A stretch of DNA of 64,000 nt from contig QHTT01000091.1 in the NCBI GenBank assembly GCA_003220935.1, forward strand, positions 1-64,000. The letters are read 5' to 3'. Both the position numbers and the translations under genes were made by a program. This DNA is from Gemmatimonadota bacterium. GTDB taxonomy: Bacteria > Gemmatimonadota > Gemmatimonadetes > Gemmatimonadales > GWC2-71-9. A model generated the notes under the pieces. The model saw nothing but the letters and a program-made list of their open reading frames with translations. It searched no databases and was not told the origin of the DNA. This document shows, piece by piece, positions 28,840 to 39,100 of the stretch. The number at the start of each line of letters is the position of its first letter. Positions within the stretch are counted from its first letter, which is position 1.

Positions 28840-29010
28840 AGGTTACGCGAAGTCGGGGGTGGTGGCTAGCACGCCGACACGCGAGGGCGCACGGCAGGCA
28901 CAGAAGCTCCGGCATCGCCCATGCTTCGGCGGAAATGTGCCGCCCGAGCGCCTCGCGTGTGACGCGTGCTAGCCCCCCCCCCGACTTCGCGCGACTTGTG
29001 CAGATCTTCG
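28827..29010. repeat. Long imperfect palindrome (arms about 80 nt) filling an intergenic gap
   Basis: gaaggtctgcata..cgcgaagtcgggggtggtggctagcacgc..acacgcgagg matches the reverse complement of cctcgcgtgtgacgcgtgctagcccccccccgacttcgcg..tgtgcagatcttc. Confidence 0.75.
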
Positions 29011-29886
29011 TTAGCGCCATTGGCCTAGGGAACGGATCCGCTCCACCGCAGCGATGACCGCAGCCGGTTGCTCCTCGAAGAGGAAGTGTCCCGCCCCGGC
29101 CACGCTATCGATGACGAAGCTGGCCAGAGCCCGGGCGAGCGCGCTGACTTCCGCCGCGCTCACGCCCGACTGGTGGGGTGCCGTGCCGATCACGAGCCGC
29201 ACGGGGCAGCGGATCTCTGCGAGGTGCGGCGCGAGCCGCTCCGGCTCGCGCGCCGCCGCCATCGCCACGTAGCCGCGCAGCGTACCGTCGAGATCGCGCG
29301 CCGCGCCCGCGGCGTACCCGTCCAGGACCTGCTCGGTCACCCACGTCGTATCGCCCGAGGCGGCGATCAGGCTGCGTTGCAGCTTCCTGCGGACCAACCG
29401 GGCCCCACCAAGCAGCTTGATCCAGGGTGCGAGCTCAAGCGCCCGCCGGAAGCCGCGGGTCGTCGCGGCCTCCACCGGACCGCCGTCGAGCGCGACGATC
29501 CCGCGCACGAGGTCCGGGCGACGGTAGGCGAGCCGATACGCAATCGAGGCGCCCACGGCGTGCGCGACGACGATCGCGTTCGCGAGGCCGAGTCGGTCGA
29601 GGGCCGCGGCGACCCGATCAGCCTGCGCGGTGAGCGAGTAGTCGGCGCGCGCCGGCCGCGCCGAAGTCCCAACGCCGAGCGGCTCGACGACCACGGCGTG
29701 GAATCCCGTTTGGGCAAGCAGCGGCAGCACGCGGCGAAAGCCGAATGCCGAGCCGAACAAGCCGGGGATCAGCACTACCGGCTCTCCCGCTCCCGTGACA
29801 GTGACCTGCACCGACTCGACCGGCGTGAGGACGACCGAGAACGCGTGAGCAGTGTCAGCGAACAGCACCAGCGTGAGCAGCCACAT
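29011..29886 (-). CDS. Alpha/beta-hydrolase
   Basis: VVLIPGLFGSAFGFRRVLPLL, IVVAHAVGASIAYRLAYRRPDLV, AGHFLFEEQP. Confidence 0.8.
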   Translation of the reverse strand: MWLLTLVLFADTAHAFSVVLTPVESVQVTVTGAGEPVVLIPGLFGSAFGFRRVLPLLAQTGFHAVVVEPLGVGTSARPARADYSLTAQADRVAAALDRLGLANAIVVAHAVGASIAYRLAYRRPDLVRGIVALDGGPVEAATTRGFRRALELAPWIKLLGGARLVRRKLQRSLIAASGDTTWVTEQVLDGYAAGAARDLDGTLRGYVAMAAAREPERLAPHLAEIRCPVRLVIGTAPHQSGVSAAEVSALARALASFVIDSVAGAGHFLFEEQPAAVIAAVERIRSLGQWR

Positions 29887-29898
29887 GGGGCACTCTGC

Positions 29899-30471
29899 CT
29901 AGAGTCGGAACGCGGCGCGCGACGCGCCGTGCAGCGCGCGGCACCCCTGACGTAGCCACGCGGCGGCCGTGTCAAGGCGCGGCCGGCCGAGGACGAGCGC
30001 CGCGATCGCCAGCGTGCCACTCACCAAGCACCATGTCGGCGGGCGCACCAGAACACCAACACCCGCGATGATCAGCAGGCGGGGAAAGCGTCCCACCGCC
30101 ACCGCCGCGAGGAACTGCGGAAGCGGATAATGGCCGAGCGGCGCCAGGATCCGGACGGCGGAATCAGGGATGGGCGAGAAGATGACGAAGGCCGTGGTCC
30201 AGAACGGCGCCCGGAGGAACGCCGCGACGCTCCAGCGTACGACCCGCCCGCTTCTCACAGAGGCGAGCTTCGGCAGCTCCGCCGCCCAGTCGATCAGGCG
30301 GTAGTTGATTCCCTCCGCGATCGACGCCCCCGCCGTGCCGAGCAGCGCCAGAACCCACGCGGGGTAGAGGCGGGCGTAATACAACAGCGTCGCTTCGAAC
30401 GCAGTGGGCAAGATGGGCGAGAGCGGCCCATGCACGAACAGCGCCAGGAGGACGAAACCGACGAGCTTCAT
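29899..30471 (-). CDS. Membrane protein, VTT/DedA-like
   Basis: ALLGTAGASIAEGINYRLIDW; hydrophobic; ATGA overlap with the upstream gene. Confidence 0.45.
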   Translation of the reverse strand: MKLVGFVLLALFVHGPLSPILPTAFEATLLYYARLYPAWVLALLGTAGASIAEGINYRLIDWAAELPKLASVRSGRVVRWSVAAFLRAPFWTTAFVIFSPIPDSAVRILAPLGHYPLPQFLAAVAVGRFPRLLIIAGVGVLVRPPTWCLVSGTLAIAALVLGRPRLDTAAAWLRQGCRALHGASRAAFRL

Positions 30472-30926
30472 GCGAGCGCCCCGGCGTAACGCCACGCCAC
30501 TACGGCGAACACCGCGCCCTCGAGAATCCATGCCCACCGCTGTCGGTAGTAGCCGGCATACATCGACCGACCCCAGTAACCCGTGTTCTGCCACAGGTTC
30601 AGCGAAAAGCGGCGTCGGCTGAACGGCAGCAAGAGCGGGATTCCTGTATCGGTCGGCAGATCGGCCGCGACGTGCAGGACGATGCTTGCGAGCGCCAAGC
30701 CGCCGAGCCACGCGCCGAACAGCACGATCGCGCCGGCCCCGACGGCGGCGCAGAAAGCGAGGCTGTGGCTCCAGGTGCCGTGAAACTCCGGCGCGGCCCA
30801 GCCGGCGCGGACCACGAGCGAATCGGCGTTGGGGAGGAATTGCGCGGCGCCCACCACAGCGAACGTCTCCGGACGCGGGTCAAACGAGGCGATCGCGAGC
30901 GCGATGCCGAGATGGCCGAACTGCAT
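30468..30926 (-). CDS. Membrane-bound metal-dependent hydrolase-like (YdjM/DUF457-like)
   Basis: MQFGHLGIALAIASF...FLPNADSL..GTWSHSLAF..IVLHVAADLPTDTG. Confidence 0.6.
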   Translation of the reverse strand: MQFGHLGIALAIASFDPRPETFAVVGAAQFLPNADSLVVRAGWAAPEFHGTWSHSLAFCAAVGAGAIVLFGAWLGGLALASIVLHVAADLPTDTGIPLLLPFSRRRFSLNLWQNTGYWGRSMYAGYYRQRWAWILEGAVFAVVAWRYAGALA

Positions 30927-30983
30927 TGCGTGTCTCCCGGTGAGGATCCGGGGACACGTTGGGCTTACCCCTTCAAGCCGGTT

Positions 30984-32882
30984 TCAAGACGGGAGACTGT
31001 CGCGGTAGCGCCGGGCCTGGCCGGGCGTGACCATCTCCTGAAGCAGGATGCCGCAGACGATCGGTGCGGCAAAGACGTAGCCGCGCGCATCGGCCACGAG
31101 CCAGCGCTCCCACTCGAGCAGGTCGAGCGCCTGGTCGACGGCCACCCGATCAAGTCCAGTCGCCCGCGCGAGCTGAGGCGCGTCCGCGCGCTGCGCGAGC
31201 GCCGCGGCGGCCGCGAGCACTTGCTGCGTCGCCGGAGGGAGTCGCCGGAACCGCAGGCACACCATCCCCACGACGGCTGGCGGCAGGTCGTTCGGCAACG
31301 AGTCCACCAGCGTACGCTTGGGTGCCGGCCACGCCGGGGCGTCGGGGGCGAGCTTGAACCCGTCGGCTACCGCCTCGAGCAGCGCGATCGCGAGCAGCGG
31401 AATGCCCGCCGTGTCCTGCTCAACTCGCCGGGCCAGCCGCTGGGCATCCGGCGCCGCGTAAGCCGGCAGCGCCCAGGCGACGAGCGCGTGGAGGGCGGCG
31501 GGGTCGAGCCGGCCCAGCCTGATCACCTCACCCTCCAGCTCGCGCCCTACGCGCGCCCGCAGCTCATCGAGCCGGCCGCTCTCGGGCGCGCCTCGCGCGA
31601 GGCCGAACAGCAGCAAGACGGGCCGCCGCGCGGCATCACGGGCCAGCCCGGGCAGCGACTCGAGCGTGGCGGCGTCGATCCAGTGCGCGTCGTCGAGCGC
31701 GAGGAGCACCGGTCGTTCCTGGGCGGCGGCCAGCACCGCGTCGCGCACCCCCTCCCCCACCGGCAGGGCCGCGCCCGTGTGCCGGAACCGGACCGCGAGA
31801 TCGGGAGCGAGGCCCACCAGAGCGGCCAGCGCGTCGGGCGGCGCGCCAGCGATCCCCGGGGCGTCGGCGAGACCGGCGGCGAGCAGCCCGGCGACAGCGC
31901 TCCACTCCTGCTTCTGATCGACCGCGACCGCCCTGGCGGCAGCTACCGTCGCGTCATCGAGACGAGCCCGCGCGACGAGCTCCTCGATCAGCCGGCTCTT
32001 CCCCTCGCCGGGCTCACCCTCGACGATAATCACCTGCCCCCGCCCGCTCTTGGTCCGCTCCCACGCGGCTGCCAGCGCCGCGAGCTCAGCGCCCCGTCCG
32101 CACAGGGGCGGGCGCGGCCGCGCGGCTGGCGGCGCCGCGAGCACGCGGCGGCCCACGCGCGCATCCCGGATGCGGTCGGCGAGCCGCGTGGTATCGGGCC
32201 CCGGCGCGGTCCCGACCTGCGCCCGGAGCGCGTGCCCCAGCTCGTCGGCGACGCGTAGCGCCGCGGCGCGGTCGCCGCCGAGTGCGAGGGAGCGCATCGC
32301 CACCCGCGCGGCCGGCTCGGACGCGGGATCCAACGTCCGCGCCCGCAGCGCGACGCCGGTCGCCTCGGGGGCATCGCCCCGCGCGAGCAGCCATTCGGCG
32401 TACCGCACCAGCGCCTCGAGCGCCTGGCTGCGCCAGCGCACGCGCTCGACGCCCAGCCAGCTCTCAAACTCGTTCGCGCCGGGGACCGCGAGGCCCTCTA
32501 AGAAGTCCCCTTCGACCAAGGCCGCGGCGGCCTGCCAGTCGCCCCGCCCGCACGACTCCACGAACCGGTCGCAGTCGAGCGTCACCGCGTCTGCGCCCAG
32601 CCGGATCTGGTCCACATCGGCGTGCACCTGCTCATCGCCGAGGATGCGCCGAAACAGGCGCAGCGCTTCGCTCAGTGAATGGCGCGCCTGGCGCTCGTCC
32701 CTGTCGCTCCACAGCAAGCCCACGAGGTGTTCGCGCGTGCGGCTCCGGCGCGGGCTGCGCGCCAGGTAGACGAGCAGCGCGAGATGCTTGCGCCACAGCA
32801 GCTCGGGCGGCGCGTCCGCGCCATCGACGGTCACGCGTGCGGGCCCGAGCACGCGGCAGTAGACGTGGGGAAACGGAGCCAT
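30984..32882 (-). CDS. BTAD/SARP-like transcriptional regulator with AAA ATPase domain
   Basis: CRVLGPARVTVDGADAPPELLWRKHLALLVYLARSP; VIIVEGEPGEGKSRLIEEL; LLALDDAHWID. Confidence 0.8.
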   Translation of the reverse strand: MAPFPHVYCRVLGPARVTVDGADAPPELLWRKHLALLVYLARSPRRSRTREHLVGLLWSDRDERQARHSLSEALRLFRRILGDEQVHADVDQIRLGADAVTLDCDRFVESCGRGDWQAAAALVEGDFLEGLAVPGANEFESWLGVERVRWRSQALEALVRYAEWLLARGDAPEATGVALRARTLDPASEPAARVAMRSLALGGDRAAALRVADELGHALRAQVGTAPGPDTTRLADRIRDARVGRRVLAAPPAARPRPPLCGRGAELAALAAAWERTKSGRGQVIIVEGEPGEGKSRLIEELVARARLDDATVAAARAVAVDQKQEWSAVAGLLAAGLADAPGIAGAPPDALAALVGLAPDLAVRFRHTGAALPVGEGVRDAVLAAAQERPVLLALDDAHWIDAATLESLPGLARDAARRPVLLLFGLARGAPESGRLDELRARVGRELEGEVIRLGRLDPAALHALVAWALPAYAAPDAQRLARRVEQDTAGIPLLAIALLEAVADGFKLAPDAPAWPAPKRTLVDSLPNDLPPAVVGMVCLRFRRLPPATQQVLAAAAALAQRADAPQLARATGLDRVAVDQALDLLEWERWLVADARGYVFAAPIVCGILLQEMVTPGQARRYRDSLPS

Positions 32883-32944
32883 GGCGCCCGGGATTATCGG
32901 GTGGAGTGCGGTGAGCGGCAAGCGCCCCTAGATTCATCACGCGC

Positions 32945-35569
32945 ATGCAACCGCCGGACACCGCAGAGGTCCAGCATGCCGTCGGGGAGCGCTACGAGGT
33001 CCTGGGCCTCGTCGGCGCCGGCGGTATGGGGTTCGTATACAGGGCTCGGCACCGCGCCCTGGGCCACATCGTCGCGGTGAAGATCCTGCCGCCCGAAGTA
33101 GCCGCGAGCGAGATGCGGCTGAAGCGGTTCCAGCAGGAGGCGGCGCTGGCAGCCTCCCTCTCCCATCCCCACATCGTGCCAGTCTATGACTTCGGCTCGC
33201 GGGAAGGCATCACCTTCCTCATCATGCCCTTCGTGCGGGGCACGACGTTCGAAAGCGTGCTCGCGACGGGCCGCCCTTCGCTCGCCGCCAGTCTGCGCGT
33301 CGTGCAAGACGTGGGCGCGGCGCTCGATCACGCACACGGGCGCGGCGTGGTGCACCGCGACGTCAAGCCATCGAACATCCTGATCGACGAGGATAGCGGC
33401 CGTGCCCTCCTGGCGGACTTCGGCGTGGCGCACGTGGTGCGGGTAGCGACGTCCGCGCTGACCGCACCGGGCGTGCCGATCGGCACGCCCGGCTACATGG
33501 CGCCCGAACAGGAAGCGGGCAGCGAGCACGTGGACGGTCGGGCGGACCTCTACTCGCTGGCCATCGTGGCGTTCGAAGCGCTGACGGGGACGAAGCCGGG
33601 GGGCGGAACCGACCTCCCTACCCTGGCGCGCACGCTGCGCGGGGCCCGCCGGGAGCTTTCGGCGGCGGTCGCCGCGGCACTGGTGGCGCCCCTGGCCGTG
33701 CGCCCGGGCGATCGTCCCGCCACCGCCGCGGCGTGGCTCGCGGCCTGGGACCGCGCCGGCAGGCGCGCCTGGTGGCGCTGGGGCGGCGCGGCCGTCGCCG
33801 CGGCGGTGGCGCTCACGGGGACTGGTTGGGCCTTGTGTCGCGCTCACATCCTGCTCTGCCGGACGGCCGCAATCGAAACCGTGGCCGTGATGCCGTTCGA
33901 TAAGCTGGGGGAGACCTTGCCGGACCGGCAGCTCATGGAGTCGTTCGCCCGCCGCCTCTCTGCCGCCCCCAAACTCGACGTGCTGTCGGGCGCACGGGTG
34001 TACACCGAAGCGGTCAGACGCTACGGGGCGGGGGCGCTGAGTAATCCCGAGGCGGACAGCCTCGCCAAGCAGCTCGGCGCCAAGTTCTTCATTCAGCCGA
34101 GCGTCGTGTTCACGGGCGCGCGCAGTCGGCTCACGGCTCGTCTGTACCGCGCACGCTCGGGCGACGTGGTAGCCGAGGCGGACGTCGAGGGCTCGGTGGA
34201 CTCGCTCGCCGACATGATGACGAGCGTCGGCGAGAAGCTGCTGCACCGCATCATTCCAGCGGGACGCACCTGTCCGGTCGGCTTCCGTGCGTGTGCGGCA
34301 TACCTCAAGGCGGACGAGGCGTTCCGCCGCGGTGACTACGAGCGCGCGCGCGCGCTCTACGACGAGGTCGTCGCGGGCGATTCTGACTTCGCGCCCGCGT
34401 ACTTCGGCCGCCTCCTCGTGGTCGGGCAGACAAATCCCAGCGAGGAGACGCTGCGCCAGACGATTACCGGAGCCCGGCTGCATGGGACTGGACTGGAGCG
34501 CTCCGACAGTCTGTTGCTCGCGGGGTACGTCCACCTGCTGGAGCGGGGCGACGGGTACCGGGCGCTCGAGGACTTCCAGCTCGCCAAGCAGGCCGCGCCG
34601 GACCAGCCGTACGTCCGGTTTGTGCTGGGCGAGTTCTACCTATACTTCGGCGCCCTGTTCGAGCAGCGCCTGCAGGAGGCGAAGACTGAGTTCGACAGCG
34701 TCCTGACGCTCGACCCGAAGTTCGCGCCGGCCGTCGCGAACAGCATCTCGCTCGCGCACCTGGCGGGTGACGAGCCGGAAGTGCGGCGTCTCATTCAATT
34801 GTACCACAGCATCGACACGGCGTCGGTCGTCGCGGAGGTCGTGCGCATCGTCGATACGCTGCTGTTTCGGCCCGCCGAGGGACTGCGAGTCAAGGAGTTC
34901 GCGACGCGCCGCATCGTGCGGGCATTGGAGCGCCGCGCGGCGACCGAGTACGAGCGCGCGCTGGCGCTGCGCTGGACGGTCGCCGCCCACCTGCGCGGCG
35001 GGCGGGGCGACAGCGCGCGTGCGCAGATCGCCCGGGCGGCGCCCGGCAGCGCCGGCCGGGAAGGCGATGCTTGGATCGTGCTCGCCCGCGTGATGCGACT
35101 CGACTCGCTGGGGGATTGGCGGAGCGCCACCAGCCGACTGAGCGCCTGGGCCGGCTCGGCGGGCGGCGGCGCGGACGCAGCGGCGCACTGGATCCTCGCG
35201 CGGGCCGGCCGGGATCCGGGCGCCCACGCGACGGCGTTGCGTCGTCTTGCGCGCCCCGACAGCGCCCCGCTCCCCGTGAGTTTGAGCCTCGACCTCGACG
35301 CGCGGGCCCGCCTGGGGGCGGCTGACACGACCGGCGCACTCGCGCTGTGGGACCGCGCGACGCGCCGCTACGCCGTGTTGAGCGCGCCGTTCGATCTCGT
35401 CGCATCGTTGTGGCCGCTGCGACTCGAGCAGGCGCGCGTCGCGACGGCGCGCGGCGACACCGCGGCCGCCCGACGAGCGTGTGACAGCTTCGACGCCCTG
35501 GTGGGCTACGTAGATCAGGTCGCGCTGCCGCAGATCGAGCGGGCGTGCCGCCCCCACGAGCCGCGGTGA
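32945..35569 (+). CDS. Ser/Thr protein kinase with TM and TPR-type C-terminus
   Basis: LVGAGGMGFVYRARH, VAVKILPPEV, VVHRDVKPSNILI, LADFGVAHV, GYMAPEQ. Confidence 0.9.
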   Translation: MQPPDTAEVQHAVGERYEVLGLVGAGGMGFVYRARHRALGHIVAVKILPPEVAASEMRLKRFQQEAALAASLSHPHIVPVYDFGSREGITFLIMPFVRGTTFESVLATGRPSLAASLRVVQDVGAALDHAHGRGVVHRDVKPSNILIDEDSGRALLADFGVAHVVRVATSALTAPGVPIGTPGYMAPEQEAGSEHVDGRADLYSLAIVAFEALTGTKPGGGTDLPTLARTLRGARRELSAAVAAALVAPLAVRPGDRPATAAAWLAAWDRAGRRAWWRWGGAAVAAAVALTGTGWALCRAHILLCRTAAIETVAVMPFDKLGETLPDRQLMESFARRLSAAPKLDVLSGARVYTEAVRRYGAGALSNPEADSLAKQLGAKFFIQPSVVFTGARSRLTARLYRARSGDVVAEADVEGSVDSLADMMTSVGEKLLHRIIPAGRTCPVGFRACAAYLKADEAFRRGDYERARALYDEVVAGDSDFAPAYFGRLLVVGQTNPSEETLRQTITGARLHGTGLERSDSLLLAGYVHLLERGDGYRALEDFQLAKQAAPDQPYVRFVLGEFYLYFGALFEQRLQEAKTEFDSVLTLDPKFAPAVANSISLAHLAGDEPEVRRLIQLYHSIDTASVVAEVVRIVDTLLFRPAEGLRVKEFATRRIVRALERRAATEYERALALRWTVAAHLRGGRGDSARAQIARAAPGSAGREGDAWIVLARVMRLDSLGDWRSATSRLSAWAGSAGGGADAAAHWILARAGRDPGAHATALRRLARPDSAPLPVSLSLDLDARARLGAADTTGALALWDRATRRYAVLSAPFDLVASLWPLRLEQARVATARGDTAAARRACDSFDALVGYVDQVALPQIERACRPHEPR

Positions 35570-35576
35570 GACCGGT

Positions 35577-36179
35577 TCAGGGACGCTCCACGCGGTAGAC
35601 GGGATGAATCTCCCACAGGGCGCGCAACGACGAGTTGCAGCGCCCGTGCTTTGGGTCGATCGGGTCGCGCCGCCGCGCCCCAGCGCGGTGATGGCCATCG
35701 AAGAATGCCGCACCGACGATCTGCACTGCGACGGGCTTCGCCAGCACGCCGCTCTTCGACCGCCTCCGGCCGGCCACCAGCCTCCCCAAATCCGCCCGTG
35801 CCTGCCGATACGTGCCCCCGAGCTCCACGAGCGGGATCTCGGCCACGATGCAGGAATCGGCTGGGCTGTCCCGTCGATCGGTCAGCTCGATGTGCCAGTC
35901 GCCATCGTCCTTGGACGTCTCGAGACGGCGGATCCAGCCACCCACCTGGTAGACGACCAGCTCCCGCCCGGCGCGCGGCACGCACCAATCCCGGGCCGTG
36001 ACCGCCGGCGGATTCCAGCTCTGCAGCATCTCCGGAATCGACGCGGGCTGCGGCGTGATTGCGGCGAGCGTCGTGTCGATCTTGGCGCTCCAGCGGTAGC
36101 GCGGCTCCGCGCACCGCTGCCGCTGGGACGGCGGTTCGGACCAGAGCCCGACGAACGTCAGGACGGCGACGCGCCACAT
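35577..36179 (-). CDS. Hypothetical exported protein
   Basis: Open frame MWRVAVLTFVGLWSEPPSQRQRC...; last gene of a minus-strand run. Confidence 0.5.
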   Translation of the reverse strand: MWRVAVLTFVGLWSEPPSQRQRCAEPRYRWSAKIDTTLAAITPQPASIPEMLQSWNPPAVTARDWCVPRAGRELVVYQVGGWIRRLETSKDDGDWHIELTDRRDSPADSCIVAEIPLVELGGTYRQARADLGRLVAGRRRSKSGVLAKPVAVQIVGAAFFDGHHRAGARRRDPIDPKHGRCNSSLRALWEIHPVYRVERP

Positions 36180-36190
36180 GTCCCGGCCGG

Positions 36191-39100
36191 CTAGGCGCGC
36201 CCTGTTTCTGCGAGGCGCATCAGGCGTTCCTGTGCACTGGCGCGGCTGTCGCCGGACGCAGCCCGGCGATAGTAACCGCCGTCCGGGCCCAACTCCCACG
36301 CCGTCGGGTCTGCGAGCTCCATCTCCAGAATGCTGTCGAGTCGGGTGCGACAGTCGGGATCCAGAATCGGCGCGACCACCTCGACCCGGCGGCGCAGGTT
36401 GCGGGGTCGCCAGTCGGCGGACCCGATGTAGTACTCGGGCTCACCACCGTTAGCGAAGCAGAAGATGCGCCCGTGCTCGAGAAAGCGCCCGAGAATGCTG
36501 ATGACGCGAATCCGGTCAGAGAGCCCCGGCACCCCGGGGCGCAAACAGCAGATGCCCCGAACCACGAGATCGATCTCCACTCCCGCCTGGGAGGCGCGAT
36601 ACAGCGCGCCGATCACGTCGGCGTCCGCCAGGCCGTTGAGCTTGGCACGGATGCGACCACCGCGTCCCGCGCGGGCGTACTCCGCCTCACGGTCGATGAG
36701 CGCAATGAAGCGCTCGAGCATCTGTTCCGGCGCGACCAGCAGCCGGCGAAAGGTGACCTGCGGAGGCCGCGATGACCCGCTCAGCTCGTTGAACAGGTCG
36801 TTCACGTCGGCGCCCAGCTCAGGGTGCGCCGTGAGCAATCCGAGGTCGGTGTAGACCGCCGCGGTCGCGGCGTTGTAGTTCCCCGTCCCGACGTGGACGT
36901 AACGCCGGACCCCATCGCCTTCGCGACGCACCACGAGACCGACCTTGGCGTGCGTCTTCACGTCCACGAGGCCGTACACCACGTGGATGCCGGCGCGCTC
37001 CAGCTTCTTGGCCCAGTCGACGTTGCGCTCTTCGTCGAAGCGCGCCTTGAGCTCCACGAACACGAACACCTCTTTCCCGGCCGCCGCCGCCCGCACCAGC
37101 GCGTCGGCGATGTGCGAGCGGCCACCCGGCCGGTACAGCGTCAGCTTGATCGCCACCACGTCCGGGGCGTCGGCCGCCTCGACGAAGAAGCGCTCCACCG
37201 CGTCCGGAAACGAATCGTACGGGTGGTGCACGAGCACGTCGCGACCAGCCACGACGTCAAACACCGACTTCGCCGCCTCGAGCACTCGACGCCCCGGGAA
37301 CGGCGGGTACTGCAATGGCGGCCGAGGGAGGTCCGCGATCTCGCGGAGGGCCAACGGGTCGAGTGGTCCCGCCACGTCGAACAGGTCCGCGTCGCCCAGC
37401 GTGCTGACGTGCGCCGCGTCCTCGAACTGCAGCTCGCGCAGCAGCAGGCGGCGCACGTCGGCCCGCATCCCCTGCTCCACTTCGATCCGCACCGCGAGGC
37501 CGTACGGCCGTCGCTTCGTTTCCTCCTCGATGACGTGCAGCAGATTCTCGGCGTGGCGCTCGTCCAACTCGAGATCCCCGCTGCGGGTCACGCGGAACGT
37601 GTAGGCGGCTTCGATCTCACGGCCCCGGTAGACGAGGTCGAGACATCCGCGCACCACCTCCTCGAGCGGTACCAGCCCGCCGTCGTCGGGCAGCGGCACA
37701 AGGCGCGCCAAGCCGTCCGGCAGCTTCACATACGCGAAGTGCAGGGGCCCGGTCACCGAATCACGCAGCAGGGCGGCGAGCGACAGCCGCAGGTTCGCCA
37801 TGACCGGGAAGGGGTAGCCCGGGGCTCGGGTGATCGCCTGCGGCGTCAGCAGCGGAAAGACCTGGTCGAGGAAGTAGCGCCGCAGCGACACCCGCTCCGG
37901 CTCGCTCAAATCGCTCCAGCCTCGCACCCGGATCCCCTGTGCCTGGAGCGCGGGGATGCACTGCTGCGACCAGCAGTCCGCGTACCGCTCCAGGTGGGAT
38001 CGCAGCCGGATGAAGATGGCGTCGAGCTGCTCCTTGGCACTGAGTCCGTCCTCGCTCAGGTCTCCCACGCCCATCTGGATCGCCCGCTTGAGGGCGCCGA
38101 TCCGCACCATGAAAAACTCATCGAGGTTGGTGCGGAAGATCGACAGGAAGCGGACCCGGGCGAGTAGGGGAAGCGTCGCGTCCTCCGCCAGGGCGAGCAC
38201 GCGGGCGTTGAACTCGAGCCAGCTGAGTTGGCTGTTCAAGAAGTGGTCGCGCAGGCCCAGCGCGGACTCCTCAACCGCCGAAGGTCGTCCTTCCCGCAGC
38301 CCGGCGATCGCCCACTCACGCGTGATCACCCCCGGGGAGGCCGCCTGCGAATCTCTCGATGCGCCGCGTGGCCGCGGTCCGTTCGGCCATTCGGGCACGA
38401 GGTCCGAGCGCGCGGCGATGGCGAGGGCGGCGAGCGTCCGCGGCTCGTGCAGCACCGGCGCGCCAACGCGCTCGACGACCTCGGAAAGCGGCACCCACTG
38501 GATCTGCATGCCCTCGGGCACCGCCAGCCCCTTGCCGAGCCGCCGCACGAGCCAGACCTCCAGAAAGGGACGGCCTGGCGCGGCCGGAACGGTCCCCAGC
38601 AGACGGATCTGGCCATCGGCGCTCCCGAACTCCGTGCGCAACACGTGACGGCACCCCTCCTCACCGCTGCCGCTTCCCGCCGGGAGCATCAGCGTCCCGC
38701 CTGCGTGGCGCAACGCGATCTGTCCCTGCTCCAACGCCATCACCGCTACTACGCGATTCTCGTGCACGGCGCGCGCCAGCGCCTCACTCTCGAGCGCCTC
38801 GTGCAGCTTCTCCGCCCGCTCGCGCTTACCGATCAACAGGGGGCGCACGTCATGGTCGTTGCGAAACGCGCTCACCAACCGATCGAGCCCGGGCCACCCG
38901 CCACGCAGGGTGCGGATCTTGAGCTCCTGAAACGTCCGGGCGAGCCCCCCGGCCCGCACCGTGACGACATCGTAGCACAACTCGTAGACGGCCTCCGCGA
39001 ACCAGCGGGGCCGGCTGCGACGCAGCCGGCGCTCGGTCTCGAACTCGATCCGCCGCGTCAGCAGCTGGGGATCGATGAGCGCGCGGAGCCGACGCGCGGG

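Noticed and set aside
28827-29010. Palindrome considered as an integron attC site
   Set aside because: No RYYYAAC/GTTRRRY core sites and no integrase recognised in the window.
28823-29020. 65-aa ORF inside the 28.8-29.0 kb palindrome
   Set aside because: Lies wholly within the inverted repeat and has no recognisable domain; treated as a repeat, not a gene.
36824-38167. 447-aa plus-strand ORF opposite PPK1
   Set aside because: Antisense shadow of PPK1; no domain motifs.
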